From Planctomycetota bacterium (GTDB lineage Bacteria > Planctomycetota > Planctomycetia > Pirellulales > UBA1268), in contig JAQBZA010000214.1 of NCBI GenBank assembly GCA_027622795.1, positions 1-5,904 of the forward strand: DNA of 5,904 nt. Direction: 5' to 3'. Shown here piece by piece: positions 1-5,821 of this stretch. Below the pieces are notes generated by a model. It worked only from the letters and a program-made list of their open reading frames with translations. It was not told the origin of the DNA and made no database searches. How positions within the stretch are numbered: position 1 is the first letter of the stretch; each line of letters begins with the position of its first letter. The position numbers and the translations under genes were made by a program.

Positions 1-5
1 GTCCT

Positions 6-39
6 TTGACCCGGTGCAGCAATTGCTTCACTAAATACT
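6..39 (+). promoter_or_regulatory. Possible sigma70-type promoter for the structured RNA candidate
   Basis: TTGACC at 6-11 matches five of six positions of the -35 consensus. An A/T-rich stretch at 31-39 (CTAAATACT) could hold the -10 element, either CTAAAT (31-36) or AATACT (34-39). The spacing of 19 to 22 bp is longer than the ideal 17, so the match is imperfect. Initiation from here would fall at about 44-52, just before the first base of the closing stem at 55. Confidence 0.3.
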
Positions 40-54
40 TGCCCATCACTTTTG

Positions 55-162
55 AAGGTGGGGCCTCTGGCTTTTTTCGAGTGTGCGGTCGCCTTGCCCC
101 TGACCCGCTCGCTCGGCGGTGAGACGCTCTCACCAGGCCTGAGGCCCCACTTTGCTTTTTTT
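55..162 (+). ncRNA. Candidate small structured RNA, three-way junction with terminator-like 3' end
   Basis: I do not recognise this RNA family; the call rests on hand folding. Bases 55-67 pair with 141-153 (12 Watson-Crick pairs and one G-U). After a T-T mismatch (68/140), 69-73 pair with 135-139 (one G-U), giving 18 pairs in the closing helix. Inside it are two more helices. One is an apical stem: 78-81 with 112-115, then an internal loop, 85-86 with 107-108, and 87-90 with 102-105, with an 11-nt loop. The other is a perfect 7-bp hairpin, 118-124 with 128-134. A run of seven T follows at 156-162, as in intrinsic termination. Possible promoter boxes lie just upstream. It lacks the signature sequences of 5S rRNA, tmRNA, SRP RNA and RNase P RNA. 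The layout loosely recalls 6S RNA (closing stem, junction with a 3'-side hairpin, apical stem) but it is much shorter. It could also be only an elaborate terminator of a transcript entering from the left. Confidence 0.45.
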
Positions 163-286
163 GGGGTACCAGTTTCTAGTTCGCAATGTCTTTTTGCCGC
201 CCTCAACCATGGCTGAGACTAAACTCGGCAGGGCTCTTTCAGCGGCGGTTTGGGGGCTCCGTGTACCCCGGGCTATGGCCCAGACC
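163..286 (+). other. Non-coding segment with alternative inverted repeats
   Basis: No convincing gene is seen between the T-run at 162 and the tRNA promoter. GGGGTAC (163-169) is repeated inverted as GTACCCC (263-269). An alternative local stem pairs 247-254 with 279-286 (8 bp, one G-U), and GGGC/GCCC at 270-273 and 278-281 forms a small hairpin. These structures are mutually exclusive in part, and GC-rich sequence yields such repeats easily. It may be a second structured RNA or merely a spacer. A 78-codon open frame across the region has no ribosome-binding site and unlikely composition. Confidence 0.2.
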
Positions 287-287
287 C

Positions 288-317
288 TTGACTTCTTGCC
301 TTCCCGTGCGCTAGGTT
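288..317 (+). promoter_or_regulatory. Possible promoter for the tRNA-Thr gene
   Basis: TTGACT (288-293) is a five-of-six -35 match. Eighteen bases later comes TAGGTT (312-317), which keeps the T-A and final T of a -10 element. Transcription would start near 324, leaving a leader of roughly 55 nt before the mature tRNA. Confidence 0.35.
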
Positions 318-378
318 GCGGTGCTCAGGTTGTCGCAAACCGAATCTACTCCGGGCGTCCGCCGTGGAGTGGAGCGGC

Positions 379-452
379 GCCAGCGTAGCTTCAATTGGCA
401 GAGCACCGCATTCGTAATGCGGGGGTTGCGGGTTCGACTCCCGCCGCTGGCT
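379..452 (+). tRNA. tRNA-Thr (anticodon CGT)
   Basis: A complete cloverleaf is visible. The 7-bp acceptor stem (379-385 with 445-451) is perfectly paired. The D-arm is 388-404. The anticodon stem is 406-410 with 418-422, around the loop TTCGTAA with anticodon CGT at 413-415, which reads ACG threonine codons. The variable loop is five bases (423-427). The T-arm is 428-444 with loop TTCGACT. The discriminator base is T at 452 and the 3' CCA is not encoded, so it must be added after transcription. The G1-C72 and C2-G71 pairs agree with threonine identity. No intron is present. No clear terminator is seen downstream. Confidence 0.96.
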
Positions 453-498
453 GTTTCGGCCGCGGGCGTCGTGGCCCCAGATCGTCGTGGATTGTGGC

Positions 499-526
499 TT
501 GGGACTGACTCAAGTCGTGTTCTAAT
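499..526 (+). promoter_or_regulatory. Possible promoter for the TPR/alpha-CTD gene
   Basis: TCTAAT (521-526) differs from the -10 consensus at one base. TTGGGA (499-504) is a four-of-six -35 match at a 16-bp spacing. The predicted start near 533 leaves a leader of about 23 nt that contains the ribosome-binding site GAGG (542-545). This suggests transcription independent of the tRNA, although read-through cannot be excluded. Confidence 0.4.
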
Positions 527-555
527 TCCTTTCATATTTCTGAGGTAGGGCTGGT

Positions 556-1881
556 ATGGCATCCGCTATTGCTCCCAACGTTCGCGATTTGGTGACCGGA
601 ACCGGGGCCTTTGGACCGGCTGAGGTGCGTAGCATGCTGGACGCCCTTGGCACTGACGCCAGCCTGCATCGTGATCTTCGCGAGGCGGTCCGGGAGTTGG
701 AGTCTCAGTCGGATCGCAGCCCGGCAACGGCGGTTCGGCTCGGCGTCTGCCAATATCTCTTGGGCCGATGCAAGGACGCCATTGACACGCTTCGTGCGGC
801 CGACGGAGGAGCTTTGGCACTGTTTCACCAGGGATTGGCGCACCTTGCCACGGGAGCCCATGAGGCCGCCCAAGGCTGCTTTGAGGCAGCGAAAAAAGCT
901 GGATATGACGCCGCTGCGTGCGCTGGCGGAATTGCCACATCGCTACGGGCCATCGGCCAATCAGAGGAAGCGGCACGAGTTGTTCATGAACTCGGTGATG
1001 ACTCGTCTGACTCCGCCGAGTACTGGGTTGCGAATGGCGATGTCTTGGCCGACAGTGGCGCGGATGTGGCCGACGTGATTGACTCCTACGAAAAGGCCCT
1101 CGCGATCGACCCTGGTCATCCTGGTGCGCTGTTTGCCATGGGCGTTCTGAATGATCGTCTGGGCAACGACGAAGAGGCTGAAGCCAGCTACGAAAAAGCG
1201 CTGCAGCGGTACCCCGCATCGGTAGGAGCATTGATCAATCTCGGGGTTCTCTATGAGGATCGCGACGATTTTGCCAAGGCACAGCGGTGTTATCGCCGCG
1301 TGCTGGAGGCGTTTCCTGACCATCCTCGGGCCCGGCTGTTTCTCAAGGACTGCACGGCGTCCGATGACCTCCTCACAACGGAACAGGAGCAGAAGCAACG
1401 GGATCGTCTCGACCATGTGCTCAGCCTCCCTGTTAGCGACTTCGAACTTTCGGTGCGGAGCCGCAACTGTCTTCAGAAAATGGGTATTCACACGCTGGGT
1501 GATTTGGCGCGGACCTCCGAGGCCGAAATCCTGGCGAGCAAGAATTTCGGCGAGACAAGCCTGTCGGAAATCAAAGACATGCTGGCTTCAAAGGCACTCT
1601 CGCTCGGCATGCTCAGCGAGGCGGTTGTGGAAGAAGAGGCGTTCCTCGAACCTGCCGAGCCATCGGCCGATGATCAGGAGACCTACGCAGCCTCGATCAG
1701 CGAACTCAACCTGTCGGTGCGCGCCCGCAAGTGCATGACAAAACTCGGCATCAACACCATTGGTGAACTGCTCCGCCGGACCGGAGAGGACCTGATGGAA
1801 TGCAAGAATTTCGGTGTGACGAGCCTTAATGAGGTCCGCGAGAAACTGACCGAACGGGGCCTGCGGCTCCGCGGCGATTGA
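556..1881 (+). CDS. TPR protein with two C-terminal RNA polymerase alpha-CTD-like domains
   Basis: The 441-residue cytosolic protein has no signal peptide or membrane segment. Tetratricopeptide repeats fill the first part. Three clear ones lie at about 155-188, 189-222 and 223-256, with weaker ones near 55-84 and 86-119. Two copies of the RNA polymerase alpha-subunit C-terminal domain follow, at about 292-351 and 382-441, joined by an acidic linker. Against E. coli alpha, copy 1 keeps the R265 and N268 equivalents (R301, N304) and the N294/G296/S299 positions (N330, G332, S335). Copy 2 keeps R389, N418, G420 and S423 but has K392 in place of N268. Both have T in place of K298. In E. coli these residues contact UP-element DNA. 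The rest of alpha is absent, so this is not the polymerase subunit. Known or inferred role: protein contacts through TPRs and possible DNA or transcription-factor contacts through the CTDs. Function is unproven; the helical fold may serve another purpose. GAGG lies 10 bases before the ATG. Confidence 0.95.
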   Translation: MASAIAPNVRDLVTGTGAFGPAEVRSMLDALGTDASLHRDLREAVRELESQSDRSPATAVRLGVCQYLLGRCKDAIDTLRAADGGALALFHQGLAHLATGAHEAAQGCFEAAKKAGYDAAACAGGIATSLRAIGQSEEAARVVHELGDDSSDSAEYWVANGDVLADSGADVADVIDSYEKALAIDPGHPGALFAMGVLNDRLGNDEEAEASYEKALQRYPASVGALINLGVLYEDRDDFAKAQRCYRRVLEAFPDHPRARLFLKDCTASDDLLTTEQEQKQRDRLDHVLSLPVSDFELSVRSRNCLQKMGIHTLGDLARTSEAEILASKNFGETSLSEIKDMLASKALSLGMLSEAVVEEEAFLEPAEPSADDQETYAASISELNLSVRARKCMTKLGINTIGELLRRTGEDLMECKNFGVTSLNEVREKLTERGLRLRGD

Positions 1882-1910
1882 CGCTGCCGAACGGTCACAA
1901 GTCGCTTCGT

Positions 1911-1932
1911 GAGCCTGAAAAAAAGGCTTTTT
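1911..1932 (+). terminator. Intrinsic terminator after the TPR/alpha-CTD gene
   Basis: AGCCT (1912-1916) pairs with AGGCT (1924-1928) across a 7-nt A-rich loop, with a possible extra G-U pair at 1911/1929. The stem runs directly into five T (1928-1932). It starts about 30 bases after the stop codon. The stem is short, so termination may be partial. Confidence 0.5.
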
Positions 1933-1982
1933 CGCGCTATTCTGGCGACCCATTGGTTGCTTTCGAACAGTGTTGAAGATAC

Positions 1983-2014
1983 GGTTGAGGAAGCGTTTCG
2001 GATTTCTCTCAACC
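1983..2014 (+). other. Leader hairpin upstream of the DUF4912 gene
   Basis: GGTTGAG (1983-1989) pairs perfectly with CTCAACC (2008-2014). Three more pairs (1990-1992 with 2004-2006) and an inner CG/CG pair around TTT are possible past a bulge. It ends four bases before the ribosome-binding site GGTGAG (2018-2023), so it could affect ribosome access or mRNA stability. A weak promoter (TTGCTT 1957-1962, TACGGT 1980-1985) overlaps its start. Confidence 0.3.
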
Positions 2015-2030
2015 CTCGGTGAGTGGCTTC

Positions 2031-3128
2031 ATGACGACCGCCAGCCTCAGGGAAAAGCCTGTTCGTGATCTCGCGCGTCTTGCCAAACGGCAGGGCGTCC
2101 CCGGCTGGCATGCGATGCGGAAGGACGAACTGATCCGTGCGTTGGTGAGAAAGGCGAGATCCGCCAAGCGGGGGGCATCCGGCAAGTCGGCCGCCCCCCA
2201 GCCCGGCCGCGACCCTCTGGCCCGGGATGCTGCGCGGAGTGCTCTTGTGGCTCAGCGCATTGCCGAAGCCCGTGAACGGCTGGTGAAGGCGAAGAGCCTG
2301 GCAAGTCGGCCTGAAGGCGGCCGATCGCCGCGACCGGTACGAGATCGGATGGTTCTGATGGTGCGCGGCCCTCATTGGCTCCACACTTTTTGGGAAATCA
2401 CCCCACGTAGCGTAGAGCGGGCCCAGGCAGCTCTTGGCACGGAGTGGCATTCGGCCCGACCCCTGCTGCGTGTGCTTCAAGTTGAATCTGGCATGCATGC
2501 CAGCCCATCGGAGAGGGTCGTCCGGGAGATCGAAATTCACGGTGGTGTAAAGAACTGGTTCATCGACATTCGTGAGCCCATCCGCTGTCGCGTGGAGATC
2601 GGCTACCGTACCACGTCAGGACGGTTCCACGGCCTCGCCCGCAGCAACACCGTCTCCACTCCGGCAGCATCGCACGGCGACACGCTCGATGCTCATTGGG
2701 GAGATATCGTCGAGCACTGCGAAAAGATCTACGCGATGAGCGGAGGATTTTCCCCAGAAAACAACAGCCTGGAACTGCAAGAACTTTTTGAGGAGCGGTT
2801 GCAGCGACCGCTGACACCCAACGCCAATCGTAGCGATGGAATCCTGCTCGAGCCGGTACAACCCGTTCCCGGCGCGGAATTGCAGGTTGACGCCGAAATG
2901 GTCGTGTACGGGGTGACGCAACCCGGGATGCTCGTCACGCTCCAAGGCGAACCGATCACTGTCCGCCCTGATGGAACATTTCGCGTCCGAGTCGATCTTC
3001 CCAATAAGCGTCAGGTGCTTCCGATCGTAACAAGCACGCCAGAGGGCGTGGAGCGACAAACCGTTGTCCTTGCCGTTGAGCGGAACACCAAAGTCATGGA
3101 ACCTGTTGGAAACGAATCTGAGGACTGA
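2031..3128 (+). CDS. DUF4912 protein with N-terminal SAP/Rho-N-like and C-terminal Ig-like domains
   Basis: The protein is 365 residues from the ATG at 2031. An in-frame GTG at 2019 would add four residues. I prefer the ATG because GGTGAG (2018-2023) sits seven bases before it, whereas the GTG has no ribosome-binding site, and an in-frame stop at 1986 rules out longer forms. Residues about 6-41 resemble the helix-extended-helix of SAP or Rho N-terminal domains (LxxLAKRxGVPGxxxMRKDELIxAL), often nucleic-acid binding. A basic, alanine-rich linker follows. Residues about 104-211 match DUF4912, with VRGPHWLHTFWEI, NWFIDI, RVEIGYR and LARSNTV. Residues about 273-350 look like a beta-sandwich (VVYGVTQPGMLVTLQGE, then RPDGTFRVRVDLP), similar to Ig-like domains of surface or carbohydrate-active proteins. 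No signal peptide is visible, so it is probably cytosolic. The biochemical function of DUF4912 is unknown to me. It is probably transcribed separately, given the terminator upstream, and it faces the minus-strand unit. Confidence 0.93.
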   Translation: MTTASLREKPVRDLARLAKRQGVPGWHAMRKDELIRALVRKARSAKRGASGKSAAPQPGRDPLARDAARSALVAQRIAEARERLVKAKSLASRPEGGRSPRPVRDRMVLMVRGPHWLHTFWEITPRSVERAQAALGTEWHSARPLLRVLQVESGMHASPSERVVREIEIHGGVKNWFIDIREPIRCRVEIGYRTTSGRFHGLARSNTVSTPAASHGDTLDAHWGDIVEHCEKIYAMSGGFSPENNSLELQELFEERLQRPLTPNANRSDGILLEPVQPVPGAELQVDAEMVVYGVTQPGMLVTLQGEPITVRPDGTFRVRVDLPNKRQVLPIVTSTPEGVERQTVVLAVERNTKVMEPVGNESED

Positions 3129-3409
3129 CTTTTTCACGTCTCCGATTGAATCATCGGGAGGATCATATCGCGGGTGGAACCTGCGGCGATAAGTTTTCTG
3201 TCATGTGCGTGCTGCTTCGACCCATGCCGGTGAGCTCTTAACGAGGCTCGTTGGGGGCCGATAAATTGCTTCGGTCGCGTGTACAGCCGTCGATCGTCGC
3301 TCGTGCGACGCTTTGCTCGGATCACATGCCCCGGGGTTCAAGGCACCCCCGTCTTTGAATGAAACGAGCTCTCCGCATACTGCGATGCCACGGCATTGCG
3401 ATGGAAAAC
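3129..3409. other. Convergent intergenic region rich in hairpins
   Basis: This gap separates the 3' ends of the DUF4912 gene (+) and the cytochrome gene (-). No gene is supported. Several inverted repeats are visible: CTCCGAT/ATCGGGAG (3140-3146, 3153-3160, one bulged G); a perfect CGTCGC-TCGT-GCGACG hairpin (3295-3310) followed by CTTT; GGGGT/ACCCC (3333-3337, 3345-3349); and GCGATGCC/GGCATTGC (3382-3389, 3392-3399). The last lies 11 nt beyond the stop codon of the minus-strand gene. None has a proper T-run, so any may end or protect transcripts, but no clear intrinsic terminator can be named. Confidence 0.35.
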
Positions 3410-3426
3410 TTATCGCCGCCTGTTCC
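3176..3426. repeat. Long inverted repeat bracketing the convergent gap
   Basis: The left arm (3176-3198) and right arm (3404-3426) are inverted copies matching at 21 of 23 positions: GGAAC, two mismatches, then 16 identical bases GCGGCGATAAGTTTTC. The right arm contains the last four codons and the stop of the cytochrome gene plus six bases beyond. In the left arm the same phase reads Asn-Leu-Arg-Arg-stop against Asn-Arg-Arg-Arg-stop. Flanking bases match only weakly, and no target-site duplication is seen. It could be a MITE-like element, a relic of an inverted duplication, or a 23-bp stem that protects read-through transcripts. Confidence 0.6.
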
Positions 3427-5380
3427 GCCGGCCTTCCTGCATCAGCCATCCTTCGAGCAACGCTTCAGGCGTGTTCCGAAACACCTCCGCAAACGCTTCT
3501 TCAAAGCCTTGGCCGGCATCCAGCGCGGCCAGAAACGCGGGCAACTTGGCCCCCGATGAGCTGAGCCGATCGATAAATGCTGTCGTGACTGTCGATACGG
3601 CCTGTGGATCAGCCCGACCAACGAGGATGTCCTGCGGTGAACTGATCTCACCGATCGCCTCAGGAAAGTCGCTGCGCAAGGCCCGGGCCAACGGCGCCCT
3701 TGGCACCGCATCGGCGGCCAGGGCGCCTCCCGCGCCTTCAGCAAACCACATCGGTGCTCCACGGGCCAAAAACACGGCTGCTCCCAACTCCCGGGTGATG
3801 AGGAAGGCCAGATCCCCCTGCTTTTGGTCGGCCTCATCCAACGCGGAGTCTGCAACGAGTAATGCCGCATAAATCACGTCTCCGCTGATGCCGGCAGTCG
3901 ACGTGATGCCCCGAGGACGATCTGCACGATGACGAATCAGCCAAAACTCCGAAAAATCGTATGACTTTGCGAAGGCGTAGAGTGTTATCCCCCCCTTGAT
4001 GAGATTCACATCCGAACTTCCTTGACCGTTTTTACCAGTGCCAAGCCGCTCCATCAGTTCGCCCCAGCAGGCATCGGCTACTTCAGCGATCGCCTCAACC
4101 CTTCCTGCCGGCAGGTTGCCGATGACCATCAGGCCACCGCGGATTGCGGTCTGTGGACTCTCGTCGGGAAGAAACTGCCGCCAATACCCTCGGGCCGCGT
4201 CTTGACGCACCATCCGCAGTTCCTCATCCGTGAGATGCAACGCTCGTCCGGCAGAGGCGATCGCTCGCAAGTCACCTCCAGCTGCAGCCACGTCAAGCCG
4301 ACCGCCTTCGTCAATCCACTTGGCAATTCTGGCAATAATTTCGTTTCCAAGCGGAGGCTTGCCGAGAGGCATCCGCTGCCCATCGATTCCTCCTGTACCA
4401 CGAATCTTTTGCACCAAGAGGCTGTCAGTTGCATTCCCCGGTTCGATGGCAGGCCCACTGCCGCCCCCACGTAACAAGCGGGAAAATGACGCCATACTGA
4501 AGCCGGATTCGGTTTCGAGGCCTCCGTGACACGCGAGGCACGATTCAATCAAAACTGGAGCGACGTCGACGGCGAATGACACTTCGCCGGGCTTCAAGCT
4601 GACAACCTGGACATCCTCCATATCTGCGCGACCACGGTCGCCGCCGTTTCCACCCGGCTGCGGACCAGCTCCGAGCGTTGCGATTGGTAGGGTGGGATTC
4701 CCTCCGTCATACCGCGCTCCCATGTCGATCCACCGTATGAGTGTTGCGAGATCATCCGCCGCTACCTTGCCTCCCCCACGAGGCATATCGCCACTGGCGA
4801 TCACTTCTACGATCCGACTCGCCTGTCCAACGCCAGGCTGAACCGCTCCCGATTGCATCAGCGCGGCATATGTCGGGATATGAAATTCTCCCTTTTTTCC
4901 ATTGACGTGGCATCCGCCACAACTCCGCACGAGCACGGGCGCAATGTCTCGTGCGAAACTGACACCGCCACCCCCGGCCGCAGGCACGCCAAGCCCCGCC
5001 TGCGGCGAATCGGCTGGCATTTTCCGAGTGGCAGATGATCCCACCCCTGAGGGCACTGTGATTCCTTCAACGTCGGCTCCAGCCTGCTCCAATTGCTGCA
5101 GGAGTGCAGTGCATCGACGAGCCAGAATTCGCAGGCTGGAGGGAGGCCGATCCCCCGCCAAAGCTTCTTCCAATCCTTGAACGGCTTCCTTGAGATGCGC
5201 TATCGCGTCATCGTTCCGACCGTCCTTCGCGCAGTTTTCACCAGTGTCGATCGCTGCCTTGATCTCACGCGGCGATGCGGCGTAGGCCGGCACAGCCATG
5301 CAGGCCGCCGCCACACACAGGGCAACTATCGTCGCGTTCACCCCATCCAGAAACCTTTCCCGTTGGCAACGCTGCGTCAT
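3410..5380 (-). CDS. Secreted double-PSCyt1 cytochrome c protein with degenerate gluzincin-like C-terminus
   Basis: The product has 656 residues. The N-terminus is a Sec signal peptide: basic residues, a hydrophobic core at about 17-30, and likely cleavage after AYA (34). A helical, TPR-like segment (36-102) follows. Two planctomycete cytochrome c domains come next. Domain 1 (about 139-225) has C154-G-G-C157-H158 and possible axial Met199. Domain 2 (about 267-363) has C281-L-A-C284-H285 and possible Met337. Both should bind c-type heme outside the cytoplasm. The C-terminal part (about 415-646) follows the layout of DUF1570/peptidase-MA-like proteins (GNLPAGRVEAIAE, LYAFAKSYDFSEFW, WFAEGAGGALA, FEEAFAEVF), but the HExxH position reads T529-R-E-L-G-A, so zinc catalysis looks lost. 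GGGAGG (5386-5391) lies five bases before the ATG, inside the upstream gene, with which it overlaps by ATGA. Redox role is inferred; the partner is unknown. Confidence 0.95.
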   Translation of the reverse strand: MTQRCQRERFLDGVNATIVALCVAAACMAVPAYAASPREIKAAIDTGENCAKDGRNDDAIAHLKEAVQGLEEALAGDRPPSSLRILARRCTALLQQLEQAGADVEGITVPSGVGSSATRKMPADSPQAGLGVPAAGGGGVSFARDIAPVLVRSCGGCHVNGKKGEFHIPTYAALMQSGAVQPGVGQASRIVEVIASGDMPRGGGKVAADDLATLIRWIDMGARYDGGNPTLPIATLGAGPQPGGNGGDRGRADMEDVQVVSLKPGEVSFAVDVAPVLIESCLACHGGLETESGFSMASFSRLLRGGGSGPAIEPGNATDSLLVQKIRGTGGIDGQRMPLGKPPLGNEIIARIAKWIDEGGRLDVAAAGGDLRAIASAGRALHLTDEELRMVRQDAARGYWRQFLPDESPQTAIRGGLMVIGNLPAGRVEAIAEVADACWGELMERLGTGKNGQGSSDVNLIKGGITLYAFAKSYDFSEFWLIRHRADRPRGITSTAGISGDVIYAALLVADSALDEADQKQGDLAFLITRELGAAVFLARGAPMWFAEGAGGALAADAVPRAPLARALRSDFPEAIGEISSPQDILVGRADPQAVSTVTTAFIDRLSSSGAKLPAFLAALDAGQGFEEAFAEVFRNTPEALLEGWLMQEGRRNRRR

Positions 5381-5664
5381 GAATGCCTCCCTTCCAATGG
5401 TAGATCAACGCTTTTCGATTCCCGCCCATCTTCTCGACCGGAGGCTTCGATGGCCACGATGCCACCCGTGATGGCGGTGACAATCACCATCACGAGCCAC
5501 AGAACACCTACCACGAGCGCGACGCGACGACAGACAGCCGCCGCGGCAGCATCCCCCAACGCGGAAAGGAGGGCCGCCAGGCCGATGACCACGGCCACTG
5601 CGATCGGCATCAGCAGCGCGGCAATCACCGCCCCGGTGAGAAGTCGGACCAAGGTCGAACGCAT
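5377..5664 (-). CDS. Small two-helix membrane protein
   Basis: I do not recognise the 95-residue product. Two hydrophobic stretches are visible, at about 8-35 and 48-72, separated by a short loop with a Cys-Arg-Arg. The charged tail of about 20 residues (GREDGRESK) follows the second helix. The first stretch could be read as a signal peptide, but no cleavage motif stands out. Its TGA stop overlaps the ATG of the cytochrome gene (ATGA at 5377-5380), so the two are probably co-transcribed and translationally coupled. It might anchor or assist the secreted cytochrome protein, which is an inference from position only. No Shine-Dalgarno sequence precedes the ATG. An in-frame GTG at codon 13 is a poorer alternative because it would cut the first helix. 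Membrane-like composition and the coupling support it as real. Confidence 0.75.
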   Translation of the reverse strand: MRSTLVRLLTGAVIAALLMPIAVAVVIGLAALLSALGDAAAAAVCRRVALVVGVLWLVMVIVTAITGGIVAIEASGREDGRESKSVDLPLEGRHS

Positions 5665-5746
5665 GGGCTTGAAGGCAGGCGGGAAGGCACGACGTTTTTC
5701 GCTGCGGGCGAGCGGGGCAGCGGCCCAAGCCCTGCCAACAATGATT

Positions 5747-5776
5747 ATTGTGCGATGGCCGGCTGGTCACGGTCAA
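5747..5776 (-). promoter_or_regulatory. Possible promoter of the membrane protein-cytochrome unit
   Basis: On the minus strand TTGACC (5776-5771) is a five-of-six -35 match. Eighteen bases later CACAAT (5752-5747) is a four-of-six -10 match within an A/T-rich patch. Transcription would begin near 5740, giving a leader of about 75 nt. The leader contains a GC-rich hairpin formed by GGCAG (5716-5720) and CTGCC (5732-5736). Confidence 0.35.
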
Positions 5777-5821
5777 GCAAGATCGAACTGTAGTGGGCGA
5801 ATGTTCCCGTTGGGAGGTAAT

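Noticed and set aside
55..162. Reading the RNA candidate as 5S rRNA because of its three-way junction and length
   Set aside because: The conserved 5S loop sequences (such as the CCGAAC region) are absent and the helix lengths do not fit.
152..388. 78-codon plus-strand open frame running into the tRNA
   Set aside because: It overlaps the tRNA acceptor stem, has no ribosome-binding site, and its start lies in the closing stem and T-run of the RNA candidate.
566..1231. 221-codon open frame on the minus strand within the TPR gene
   Set aside because: Antisense to a clear gene, with a low-complexity Arg/Pro/His/Gln-rich product typical of GC-rich shadow frames.
1683..2540. 285-codon minus-strand open frame across the 1882-2030 gap
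   Set aside because: It overlaps two confident plus-strand genes on both sides, and the product shows no domain pattern.
3134..3325. 63-codon minus-strand open frame in the convergent gap
   Set aside because: No ribosome-binding site, a basic low-complexity product, and overlap with the inverted-repeat arm.
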